A DNA stretch of 64,000 bases from Clostridiales bacterium. Its GTDB lineage: Bacteria > Bacillota > Clostridia > Lachnospirales > WQUN01. Below the pieces are notes generated by a model. It was not told the origin of the DNA. It was given only the letters and a program-made list of their open reading frames with translations, and searched no databases. Numbering within the stretch: the first letter of the stretch is position 1; every line of letters begins with the position of its first letter. The stretch spans positions 1 through 64,000 of the forward strand of contig JAISZB010000138.1 in NCBI GenBank assembly GCA_031269465.1. Direction: 5' to 3'. Position numbers and translations under genes: made by a program. This document shows positions 54,306-63,046 of the stretch, piece after piece.

Positions 54306-55503
54306 GAACGGTTTCAATTCAGGCTATTCTCTAAACTTAATATCAAGATTCGCAGTCAATGATGCTGCTTTCGATCTTGATTATCTATTGGTACGCTTTG
54401 TAATCAAGATGCAAGGAAAGCTTTCACATGCGAATCTCAGTTTATCGGACAGCTGAATGAGGCCTTTCTGCCAGGTTCTTAAGACTTGGCCCTAATATGC
54501 GCTTTTTATGCTGATTCGCATATTAAAGTTCCGATGCTGGCTTAATGCTGATCCGCTTCTCATGCTCTGCATTCAGATGCGCCAATACAGGAGCTTCCAT
54601 ACGCAAATCAGCATCCTGTTTCAGAGCCTTTGCGCAAAGCGAGCGCGATGCCGCCATTTCGCAGCTTGAAAGCAGACAGTCTCCAAACTAGGTGCATTAG
54701 CCAGCGAATCAATATATGCATAGCCTTGAAGGATAGAAAAGGCCTAAAGCCTACTCATTCAACTGCTCATGGGCACGAAGCGGCAAGAATTGGCATCCTT
54801 TAAAGCCCATTTAAGCCATCGTGAAATAAATTGACGCGTATCATATTATGCCGATTTTGCAGCGTGACTATCCATTTAACCGACACAATATCAAGCCGCA
54901 AAGATGGCGCTCCCCATTTTAGCGCCAAAGCGCCTGCGGAATTTGGCAAAGCCAACCGCTGAGATTTGCTTTTCGAAAAAGCGCAGCGTCATAGGGGTTC
55001 ACGTGAAAGCTCCCACTTTGGATCTTTAATGTAGAGCGAGCCCGATGCCGATATCGGCATTTAGCGCCTTGACAGCGCTGAATTCACGCATTTAGGATTC
55101 AGCGCCAGAGAACGGTCAAGATCCGAAACAGGTGCATTTGACCGCATGCCGGCACGCATTATTATGGCCAAGCATATTTATCCGTTTATCAGCGGCTCGG
55201 CTTAAAAAATATCGATGCAATCAAAAAAGAATATGATCAAAAATTATAACATACTTATCCGTAGCAATCTATAGGAAAATGCTTTTACAGGATTAAAGTT
55301 GAATTAGGAACTTGAATTTCCTTCCAGCGGCCACTCTCAGCCCTCGAGTCCCCTTTCGCCAGACGACATCAGCGATGGCGGCTTTAAACCCTTAGGGGCT
55401 GATTTAATATCTTCATATTATAATGCGCCGAAAATGCCTTCCATGCCGAGCAGGCGCCTAATGAGCCGGGCAGTTTCATATGCCAATCAGCGCAAATGGC
55501 AAT
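54306..55503. other. Gene-free stretch with decayed repeat pieces
   Basis: No convincing gene. Fragments of the palindrome are scattered through it (for example GCGAGCGCGATGCCGCCATT at 54639, GATGCCGATATCGGCATTTA at 55043). A copy of the short motif AAGCGCAGCGTCATAGGGGT begins at 54977. Codon-like order is absent. Confidence 0.45.
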
Positions 55504-55639
55504 TATACCGCTTTGCATTGGATAGTTACGTTTGATGCCAGATTATACAATTAATGCAAAATGCCGATGTCGGCATTTCGCACCTTGAAAGTGGACAGTC
55601 AGGCATCAGCATCGGTGCATTTGACTGCAAAGCGGTATA
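55504..55639 (+). repeat. Interspersed palindromic repeat, GCTTTGCA-end type
   Basis: The ends are TATACCGCTTTGCATTGG and ACTGCAAAGCGGTATA. The arms have the variant TTGATGCCAGATTATAC / ACAGTCAGGCATCAGCAT. The centre is ATGCCGATGTCGGCAT. It ends 24 bp after the SLH protein stop. Confidence 0.85.
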
Positions 55640-55662
55640 ACTTTGCAGCGCGCATCAGCATA

Positions 55663-57222
55663 TCATCCGAAATTTACGATATGCTTGGAATAATCCTCCG
55701 ACAGCCCGCTTCTCATGTAATCCACCAGCCTTGACAGAAACGCCGCGGCCTCCGCCTTTGAGACAAATTCGACAGGGCGCGCCCTGCCGCTTTCATCAGG
55801 AAGCAGCAAGCCCAGCCTCCTGGCCGCGTCCAATTCTCTCCTGGCCCAGTACCCAATCTCATCATCATCTGTAAAAGGCGTCATGGCTGTTGGATCCAAA
55901 CCCAAGTTTGCAAGGCCCAGGGATCTTATCATAGCAGCCACGGCTTCCTGCCGCTCCAGGGGAGCGTCCGCATAGAATGTGCCGTTGTCCCTGCCGATAG
56001 CCACGCCGTTTCTGTAAGCCGCCATAATGTAAGGATAGTCCGGGCGCTGTGACGTTACATCCGGAAAGACGATTAAATGCGCGTCTACTTTTCTGGAGGT
56101 TCTTGCTGTTTTTTGCGCTTCAACGGGAAGCTTGACCGCCTTGGAAAGAGCCGTCACAAACTGCCCCCTTGTAATCGCCTGGTGTGGTTGATAGTATTTT
56201 GGGTCGCCGTCCAGAATCTGCATGCTGAAAAGCTTCTTAATATCCTCCTCGGCATAATGGCCCTTGAGGAAGGCCATATCGGGAGCCGTCAGCTGCTCGA
56301 ACGCGTTTCTTCCCGGTATGCTTATTCCTCCCGACATCTTCTGATCGGGATATATATGGGGCGCTATGAATATATCATACTTCAAGCCGCTTTCATTTTG
56401 AATCACTTCTTTATAATTGCCCTCGAAGCTCATGGCCGAAGGCTCGTTCCGAGAGTACTGCAGAAGCTTGTTCACGGAGACCCCGGGCCTTACTTGAACT
56501 TGCATCTGCCAATCGCCGCTAGATACAGTCTGATCCATCCTGTGGGCTTCAGAGCTTGACCATGCGCAGGCATAGCCGTAGAAAGAATCCGCGCCCTCTA
56601 CGACTGTAATGCTCGAACCGTCTTCTGGAGAGCCTCCTCCTGAAGAATAAACCGATCTCGTTGAGATATCGCCCCGATAATATGTTACCCCAGGCGTTTT
56701 GTCTTTTATTACGCTCGCCCCGAAATCGGAGAGCCTCCTATCCAGAGTGAATGAGGCGCCTCCCGCCTGAATGGACTCCGACCACGACTCAACCGCGTAG
56801 TCTTCTATCACCTGGTTGTATTCCTTGCGGTAGTTTACACGAAGAGTCATGCTTCTTTCTATGGAGGCCTCCTCTGTTGTCGCGGCGCTTGGATAGACTC
56901 TGAATGTTTGGATGTAGGTACCTGCATCCAAGTCGTCTTGGATGCCGCCGTTTGCCGCCACATCAATCAATCCTTCGAAAACCGCTGGCTTTCCCGATAG
57001 GAATACAACCTCCTTATAAATGAAGGTTCCTGTCTGGCCTTTAGCCTTGCGGCCGGTTTTCTGAGAGGATTTGCTTATGATGTCTTCGGTAGTCTTGGGA
57101 AGTCTCCGGCCTTCTGAAATGCCGCCGAAAAATCCCATGTCTCCGACATCCGCGTACACGCTCGCGCTCAATGAAAAGACTGCGAGGATCGAAAGCGCGA
57201 GCGTCTTTATGAGCTTTCTCAT
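55663..57222 (-). CDS. S-layer homology (SLH) domain protein with unknown N-terminal region
   Basis: 519 residues. Signal peptide (TLALSILAVFSLSASVYA). About 300 residues without recognised family (possibly a beta-rich adhesin-like part) precede three C-terminal SLH modules: GHYAEEDIKKLFSMQILDGD with ITRGQFVTALSKAV, FPDVTSQRPDYPYIMAAYRN with LERQEAVAAMIRSL, and FTDDDEIGYWARRELDAARR with VSKAEAAAFLSRLV. SLH triplets bind pyruvylated secondary wall polymers, so the protein should be cell-wall attached. GGAG lies 10 nt before the ATG. The next SLH protein gene upstream is on the same strand but 840 bp away. Confidence 0.87.
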   Translation of the reverse strand: MRKLIKTLALSILAVFSLSASVYADVGDMGFFGGISEGRRLPKTTEDIISKSSQKTGRKAKGQTGTFIYKEVVFLSGKPAVFEGLIDVAANGGIQDDLDAGTYIQTFRVYPSAATTEEASIERSMTLRVNYRKEYNQVIEDYAVESWSESIQAGGASFTLDRRLSDFGASVIKDKTPGVTYYRGDISTRSVYSSGGGSPEDGSSITVVEGADSFYGYACAWSSSEAHRMDQTVSSGDWQMQVQVRPGVSVNKLLQYSRNEPSAMSFEGNYKEVIQNESGLKYDIFIAPHIYPDQKMSGGISIPGRNAFEQLTAPDMAFLKGHYAEEDIKKLFSMQILDGDPKYYQPHQAITRGQFVTALSKAVKLPVEAQKTARTSRKVDAHLIVFPDVTSQRPDYPYIMAAYRNGVAIGRDNGTFYADAPLERQEAVAAMIRSLGLANLGLDPTAMTPFTDDDEIGYWARRELDAARRLGLLLPDESGRARPVEFVSKAEAAAFLSRLVDYMRSGLSEDYSKHIVNFG

Positions 57223-57324
57223 TTTTTATCATCTCCGGAAGGCAGGGCGCGATTATCGCTTCTTTTGTGCTGATTGAAGATGGAACCGCCTATTGGGCGC
57301 TTTGCCATGCAGAGTCCCGCAGAA

Positions 57325-57446
57325 TATACCGATTTTCATAGGAACATGCCTTTTTTTGTTGATTATACAGCGTGGGCGATTGATATAGAAATCTCTCACC
57401 GTTCAATGGATAATCAGCAAAAAAGGAAACCTTGATGAAAATCATT
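57325..57446 (+). repeat. Interspersed palindromic repeat, ATTTTCAT-end type
   Basis: The ends are TATACCGATTTTCATAGG and CTTGATGAAAATCATTC. The core is TTGATTATACAGCGTGGGCG ... ACCGTTCAATGGATAATCAG. Further diverged repeat material lies at 57680-57780 and 57830-58000; otherwise 57447-58064 holds no gene. Confidence 0.83.
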
Positions 57447-58064
57447 CTCCAATGCAGGCGCGTTTGAATGCAAGCCGGCAAAATATATGATTCCCCAGAA
57501 CCATCCGCCTGCAACGCAACAGCTTTGGCGAGCGGGACTCGAGGGCTGCATGTTCGACAGGTTTCCAAGAGAAACTGCGCCGCAGGGCCGTCCGCCGGCG
57601 GACTTATTGAGCGAGAAGCCCCCCGATTCAAGCGCCAAAGGCGCTTAGGCGGCTGGAGTATGCCGACGCCTAGCCAAACGCACCGGTTTTTATGCTGGAT
57701 TGTCCATTGAGCAGCGCGATATGCCGACATCAATCGCACTCGCAGTATAAGCTTAGAATAAGAGCTTTCCTATGGGCGCAAGCATATGGTCACGTCTTTA
57801 GTTTGCTGTTCGGCTTCCATATTATACTGATGTGAAGCCGAAAGTTTCTAAATGGGGCCGGATTAGGCAATCCTTCAGCGGATAATCCGGCATCCAATTA
57901 GGCGCATTGAATGAGCTGCATATTCGATTTGCATATGGAACTGCCTATTCTAAATCTTGAAAATAAGGCGCTGAAGCGGGCACTCAAGCTCGGAACTGCT
58001 GATTTGCAGCCAAATGCGCCGATTTTGGGAACTTAAACAGTGCGCGCAAATCTGGTTGGAAAGA

Positions 58065-61052
58065 TCATTTCTCTACTAAAATGATGTATCCCGCAACTCT
58101 CATTCCGCTAGCCGGCGCGTCAGGAAGCTTGTCAGTAAAAACCCTGACCTGATCCCCTATCTCCAATTCTTCAAATCCGACAATCCTGCTGTTTTTCACT
58201 ATTATGCCGTTTTGAGGCGCTTCCGCCTCCGCAGTCGCGTTTGTCAGGCTTATTCTTTTCCAAACGCCTGAACCGGCGTCGAAGCATGCGGCATCCTTAA
58301 GAAGAAGAGTCGATTCGGTTTTTCCGTAGACCGCGCCTTTTACGGCTTTTCTGGAATGCGGCGCGTCTATTATCCTGGCGGCTTTCGCCCCGTCAATTAC
58401 TATATTGAATACTTTATTTAGAGCCGTTTCCTCGGTATAGCCGATAAAGCTGCTATTTGACGCCACGCCCCCCGCATTTATATACAGAGTCTCCCCGTCT
58501 ATCGGAAAGACTCGCCTGACCGGAGTGTAAACCCAAGAGCTTCCAGCCAGAATCGACATGGATTCGACTCTGAAGCGCTTCCCTTCCTCAATGCTTTCCA
58601 CCCTGCCTCTGGCGATTCTGACCCCGGATGTTCCAGGCATCTCCTTTATGTCCACAACGGCGGCTCGGTTCATGCCGTTCAGGCAAACCACGGCGTAGTC
58701 GAAAGGAAATATGCGCCCTCCGTCCACGAGCCTTCCGAACCTCCTTACGATCGTGCCTGCATCAGCGTTTATGGCGCCGCTTGAGTTGCCGGCTACGAAA
58801 AAGCTGCCGTTAAGGTCTGAGGATAGGACAGTGTCGGCATTCAGGATTTCATTCCGGCTTTTCCTGAAGGAGATTTTTCTTGCTTTCTCGCCGGAATAGC
58901 TGTTTTCAAGCGCCAAATACACATCCGCGGCCCTTTTCAAGCGCTTTTCGCAGTAATCCAAAGAAACCGGAACGCCTTCATCGAAAAAGCCCGCGTCTCC
59001 TTCAAAACTGTATCTTGAAATCTGCCTGTATCCGGTCCAGCCTTCCTTGGTCAGCTCATAGGAGTTTTGGATTATGATTTCTCTCTGGATAGGATCAAAC
59101 CCCGCCAGCTGGCCCGTGACGACATTCGTTATTTCATGCCCGCCCGACTCCACTTCAATTTCCCTGACTGACTCCAGAAATCTCCCCGGCGCCAAGACTG
59201 CTTGGCAGACAATGAATTTCCCGTAATCTCCGGACATTACATCCTCCGGCTTTATGGGCCTTCCGCCCTTTGAGATGAAAATGCTCTTAGGGGCCGTAAA
59301 TGAGGATGTCTGGCCGTCTTCGAGCTCTATAAGGATATGCGAGGCATTTTCATGAACCTCAAACTCCTTAATCCTGCCGTACGCCATCCTGAAATTTTCA
59401 CTGGCGCTTATGGAAAGAATCCTCTCTGCATCCTCAGGATCAGGATGGTATGAAATGACATCCCCCGGCATTACGCTTGAAGGCCCCGCGTCTCTTGGAT
59501 CATGCTTGAAGCTGGGAAAGACGCTGTCTATGTTGCCGATTTCATCTGACAAGTCGTAATAGTTCTGGCGCTCCACCTTTATTTCAAGAGGGTTGTAGAT
59601 TTTAGAATATTCCTCCCCGTCACCGCTTAAAAGCGTCATGAATCCTACGTTCGCGTCATTTTCCAGCACTATGGCCATCCGCTCGTTTCTGACGGCCTGC
59701 TCCCCCTTTAATTCCAGCGCGTCCGCGACATTGTTCTTAAGAGAGATTTCTATAGCGCTTCCCAGCGGGAGCTTAGACGCCTCTATCTTTTCATTTTTAA
59801 AACGCACGTATTCTATGCCGTCTTCAGTTAAAGCCAAGCTTTTTACCATCGGATACTCAAATGTCTTGCCGTTTGCGTCCACTATGCTGACGGTTCCGCC
59901 CGCAGCGTCAATTGACTTGAGCTTTCCGTAGACTTTCTTGATTTCAAGATCAGAATTTTGGACCGAAACATAAAGGACAGTCTTTTCAGCCTCGCGGACA
60001 AGATATTCTATCCTATCGCCTTCTTTAAGGCTTCCCAGGCCTGAAGGCTCGCCTTCCCTGAGAACCACCGCGTCATATTCCGAGGCCTCTTCAGACTTTC
60101 CCCGGTTCATAAAATACCTGAAAACCTCGATTCCCCCATCAGGGGTTCTGATGTAGATGTCTCTTTCAAGGCTGACTCCATCCGCGCCTCTTGATTGAGC
60201 ATCTTTAAAGCTCCCCACAGTGCCCGTTTTCTTCGCTATGCCTCGAGAGTTCAAGTAAATGGCGCCGAGCCTCTTAATCGCGTCCATCATCTCAGCTCTC
60301 GTCATGCTCCCCTTCGGCCTGAACCTGCCGCTCCCGTCTGCGGGCATAATATTATTGGCCAGGAAAATCTCCACGGTTTCAATGAGTTCAATAGATATCG
60401 ACTTCCAGTCGGAGATTTGATAGATCGACTGCTCAGTCGAAGGCATGGGAAACTGCCCCGCGCCTATGCCGCGCAGGAGCCAGTCCGCCACACGCTCTCT
60501 TGGAGCGGGAGCGGATCTGACAAAATCAAGCTCTGGATCAAGGATCGCTTGATCATAAACTAGAGCTGTGGAGAATTGAGCCTGATTTATCAAGCCCATT
60601 TGCATGGCTTGGTTGAGATAGCCGAGAGACCAAATGACATCGGTAGGATACTCAGGCGGCAGCTGATTCGCCATTGCAGCTCCAGCCGCGTGCGCCTCCT
60701 GCTCCATTCCCAGAAGCCTCAGTATGAAAGCCAGCGCTTCCTCATTGGTAAGGACGGCGTCAGGCCTGAAAGCTTTGCTTGACCCTTTCACTATGTCAAG
60801 CGCTCCAGCTCTGATTATGGCGTCTTTCGCCCAATAGCCTTCTGGTACGTCGGAGAATTTCAGGTTCTCTATCATTTTCCTTGCTTCCAAGCGTCCGGAA
60901 TATACATTTGACAATGGATCCGTAAAAAGGAAGTCATCTGTAGCTCCATAAGCTGATTCTATGAAATTTGCCAGGGGCGTCCTTGGAGGAAGCGTCGACA
61001 AATAAAGTGCGCTTAAGAGCAAAGCTATAATCCTAGCGGCGTATTTTTTCAT
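58065..61052 (-). CDS. Large S-layer homology (SLH) domain protein
   Basis: 995 residues from ATG 61052 (GGGAGGT 4 nt upstream). Signal peptide (AARIIALLLSALYLSTLPPR). N-terminal SLH modules occupy about 45-290 (FSDVPEGYWAKDAIIRAGAL, LTNEEALAFILRLLGM, FRPKGSMTRAEMMDAIKRLG); the middle module is degenerate. The remaining 700 residues are beta-rich with several related segments of the type GKLKSIDAAGGTVSIVDANG, GQLAGFDPIQREIIIQNS and GRVESIEEGKRFRVESM, suggesting a chain of small repeated domains. It is probably a wall-anchored structural protein. No enzymatic motif was seen. Confidence 0.86.
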   Translation of the reverse strand: MKKYAARIIALLLSALYLSTLPPRTPLANFIESAYGATDDFLFTDPLSNVYSGRLEARKMIENLKFSDVPEGYWAKDAIIRAGALDIVKGSSKAFRPDAVLTNEEALAFILRLLGMEQEAHAAGAAMANQLPPEYPTDVIWSLGYLNQAMQMGLINQAQFSTALVYDQAILDPELDFVRSAPAPRERVADWLLRGIGAGQFPMPSTEQSIYQISDWKSISIELIETVEIFLANNIMPADGSGRFRPKGSMTRAEMMDAIKRLGAIYLNSRGIAKKTGTVGSFKDAQSRGADGVSLERDIYIRTPDGGIEVFRYFMNRGKSEEASEYDAVVLREGEPSGLGSLKEGDRIEYLVREAEKTVLYVSVQNSDLEIKKVYGKLKSIDAAGGTVSIVDANGKTFEYPMVKSLALTEDGIEYVRFKNEKIEASKLPLGSAIEISLKNNVADALELKGEQAVRNERMAIVLENDANVGFMTLLSGDGEEYSKIYNPLEIKVERQNYYDLSDEIGNIDSVFPSFKHDPRDAGPSSVMPGDVISYHPDPEDAERILSISASENFRMAYGRIKEFEVHENASHILIELEDGQTSSFTAPKSIFISKGGRPIKPEDVMSGDYGKFIVCQAVLAPGRFLESVREIEVESGGHEITNVVTGQLAGFDPIQREIIIQNSYELTKEGWTGYRQISRYSFEGDAGFFDEGVPVSLDYCEKRLKRAADVYLALENSYSGEKARKISFRKSRNEILNADTVLSSDLNGSFFVAGNSSGAINADAGTIVRRFGRLVDGGRIFPFDYAVVCLNGMNRAAVVDIKEMPGTSGVRIARGRVESIEEGKRFRVESMSILAGSSWVYTPVRRVFPIDGETLYINAGGVASNSSFIGYTEETALNKVFNIVIDGAKAARIIDAPHSRKAVKGAVYGKTESTLLLKDAACFDAGSGVWKRISLTNATAEAEAPQNGIIVKNSRIVGFEELEIGDQVRVFTDKLPDAPASGMRVAGYIILVEK

Positions 61053-61151
61053 GAAGACCTCCCGGTTTGCGCGCATGGCTGATGAATTCTGAGCTTTTTA
61101 GATTTTTTAGATTTGGTTGAATGGAATGAGAGTGCATTTACTCCAAGATGT

Positions 61152-61287
61152 TATACCGCTTTGCAGTCAAATGTACCGATTTTGATGTCTGAGAGTCCAT
61201 TGAAGGTTCGAAATGACTATATCCACATTTCTCACCAATTGTATAATCCGACATCAAAATAGGAACTATCCAATGCAAAGCAGTTTA
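61152..61287 (-). repeat. Interspersed palindromic repeat, GCTTTGCAG-end type
   Basis: The ends are TATACCGCTTTGCAGTCAAA and CAATGCAAAGCAGTTTA. The inner arms are GATTTTGATGTCTGAGAGTC and GTATAATCCGACATCAAAAT. It is nearly the same as the copy at 49205. Confidence 0.83.
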
Positions 61288-61575
61288 GTAAGCATTCACT
61301 CTATAGTGTGAGCAAAAAAATGGTCAAAATGCATTTTTGAAGCAATTAAGTTTTTTTGGGATGCTTCAAGCATCCTTATCATTAAGATCGTAGCATAAAG
61401 AGCATGTCATTAAGAGCTTTCCGTTAAATGTTTGCTCTAAATAAGTCAAACTTATATTTAAATATTCTATGCAGTTGCGAGCAACACGAATTTGCCCTAT
61501 TATGAACAGGTCGCCACATAAATGCCTGCAACTGCATAAGAAAAGCTCCTCTAGTTCTCTTCTGCCATAATATAA

Positions 61576-61881
61576 GGTTATTGCAGAATCAGAAAAAGGA
61601 AATACTACTTATCTAAACGCTCAAATACAGTTGGGCGAGACGATGCAGCGGCGCTTGCAACAGGCTTCAATGCGTCTAAGCTGGACTCCCTAAATCCTAA
61701 AGCGCTGGACAGTACGCCTATCGCAGTTGATGACATGACGCTGCTCAGCTGCATGATCGACCGCACTGATTTGGATATGGTCTATGAAGTCATGATCAAG
61801 TTCGGTGTTGCGCTAGCCAAAGGCGTTGCGGATGATGCTGCGATGGCGAATGACCATTATGCGCTGGAAAAAAGGGCGTAG
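61576..61881 (+). pseudogene. 5'-truncated gene fragment
   Basis: An in-frame open stretch of about 100 codons ends at TAG 61881 but has no start codon or ribosome site. Its last part reads like real protein (MTLLSCMIDRTDLDMVYEVM, IKFGVALAKGVADDAAMAND). The LDMVYEVMIKFGV pattern recalls C-terminal parts of type III restriction-modification methyltransferases, but this is only a resemblance. The DUF6630-like gene begins 31 bp later, so the two may have come in together. Confidence 0.35.
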
Positions 61882-61911
61882 ATTTGAAATTTGTGTGAGG
61901 AGGTTGCGCTT

Positions 61912-62478
61912 GTGGGACTGTTTGACAAGCTGCTTGGCAAGAAAAACGTGGAGCCGCTGCCGACCGGCAGTGCAGCCTTTATTGAGGCGGCGCGGCTGAT
62001 TTCAGGTGACGACAGAGAAGCTGCATCCAAAGTTAGCTATTGCATGGAACATACCAAAGAATACCTAGAAACCGAAGGCCGCCCAAATCGCGGACTGACA
62101 AAGGATGTCAAAGGCTGCGAACTCTGCATGTTCGCAATGATCGATACACTTATAGACAATGGTTTCGCTGTGGAATTTGACTGGAAAGAGGAGCAAGACG
62201 AGATTCTGCATGGTATTCGCGCAGTCGCGCAAAAACTCGGCCTTGCATTCACGCCTGAACCGGATTACAGCTTTCTAGACGACAATGAGGATAGAGACGA
62301 ACTGGAGCCTGAAAGGGTATTTACGCTGGTTGCGCTGAATATCAGAAGCTTTCACTACCGCCTCGCCTGCATTGATATAGGCAGCGATAGTTATGTGATT
62401 TGCTTTCTGCAGCATAAGGATTACGACCGATGTGAAAAAATGTTGGCTGGAATGAAAGCAAGGCTATACAGTTTTTAG
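61912..62478 (+). CDS. DUF6630-like cytoplasmic protein
   Basis: 188 residues from GTG 61912, with AGGAGG 8 nt upstream; the frame is open from a TTG at 61891. It starts MGLFDKLLGKK, a common opening for such proteins. The rest shows KGCELCMFAMIDTLIDNGFA, VEFDWKEEQDEI and an acidic segment (DDNEDRDELEPE), and ends in a compact alpha/beta part. The DUF6630 assignment is tentative. It has no signal peptide. Function unknown; lying behind a gene fragment, it may be part of a horizontally acquired remnant. Confidence 0.6.
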   Translation: MGLFDKLLGKKNVEPLPTGSAAFIEAARLISGDDREAASKVSYCMEHTKEYLETEGRPNRGLTKDVKGCELCMFAMIDTLIDNGFAVEFDWKEEQDEILHGIRAVAQKLGLAFTPEPDYSFLDDNEDRDELEPERVFTLVALNIRSFHYRLACIDIGSDSYVICFLQHKDYDRCEKMLAGMKARLYSF

Positions 62479-62544
62479 AAAAATAGAAAAACGGGTCGGC
62501 TCCATGAAACTAGCATCAAGCGCAGGCAATACCTGACAGACGTG

Positions 62545-62668
62545 ATTCAGATTTTTCATCAAATGCTCCTTTTTTGTTGATAATCCATTGAGAGGCGTGA
62601 AATGCCGATATCAATCGCACTCGCTGTACAATCCAGCTCCAAAAAAGGCAGTTTCCAATTCAGCATAT
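62545..62668 (-). repeat. Interspersed palindromic repeat, TTTTTCAT-end type, right end damaged
   Basis: The left arm GATTCAGATTTTTCATCAAA and the core TTGATAATCCATTGAGAGGC ... AATCGCACTCGCTG are clear. The right end TTTCCAATTCAGCATAT has lost the GAAA of AATGAAAATC. Confidence 0.8.
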
Positions 62669-62814
62669 CTCAACACATAAGTTTAGCCTTGGATAACCCA
62701 GGCAAAAGAACTTCAATTGATAAACGGAAACTGTTATGCTATAATTTATCACCAAGGCGGCAAAAATCAAGAAGGCCTTCAAGGGCTCTTCTTTGTAAAG
62801 AGGCATCTGATGCG

Positions 62815-62925
62815 CGGTCGTATGCAACTGCTTGCAGGTTGATTATCCGCTTTCAAGATGCGAATGCCGATATCAATCGCACTCGCCGTACAATCATCCT
62901 GCGGAATCTGAGCTTTCATATGCGC
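62815..62925 (-). repeat. Interspersed palindromic repeat, diverged
   Basis: The core GTTGATTATCCGCTTTCAAG ... GCCGATATCAATCGCACTCG is good. The ends (GGTCGTATGCAACTGC, TTTCATATGCGCG) are diverged. It lies 80 bp upstream of the pheA ribosome site. Confidence 0.7.
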
Positions 62926-63006
62926 GCCGGCATGACAATCTCCATGTCATGCGCCGCACGCTCAGACGCATGCCCTCTGCAGGCGTTGCCGCCAATAATC
63001 CCCGAC

Positions 63007-63046
63007 GGGAGGTGCATGCGCCCTAACCCTGAGCGCATGCGTAAAA
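63007..63046 (+). promoter_or_regulatory. Ribosome binding site with hairpin in the SD-to-start spacer (pheA)
   Basis: SD GGGAGG (63007-63012) and one T precede a perfect 8-bp stem. GCATGCGC (63014-63021) pairs with GCGCATGC (63033-63040) around an 11-nt loop. GTAAAA (6 nt) then leads to ATG 63047. Folded, the spacing is 7 nt. The stem shares GCGCATGC with the talC hairpin. Confidence 0.75.

Noticed and set aside
2115-62925. Palindromic repeats as a CRISPR array or as REP/RAYT elements
   Set aside because: Copies are kilobases apart with no spacer regularity, are longer than REP units, and no RAYT transposase is visible; a MITE-like family fits better.
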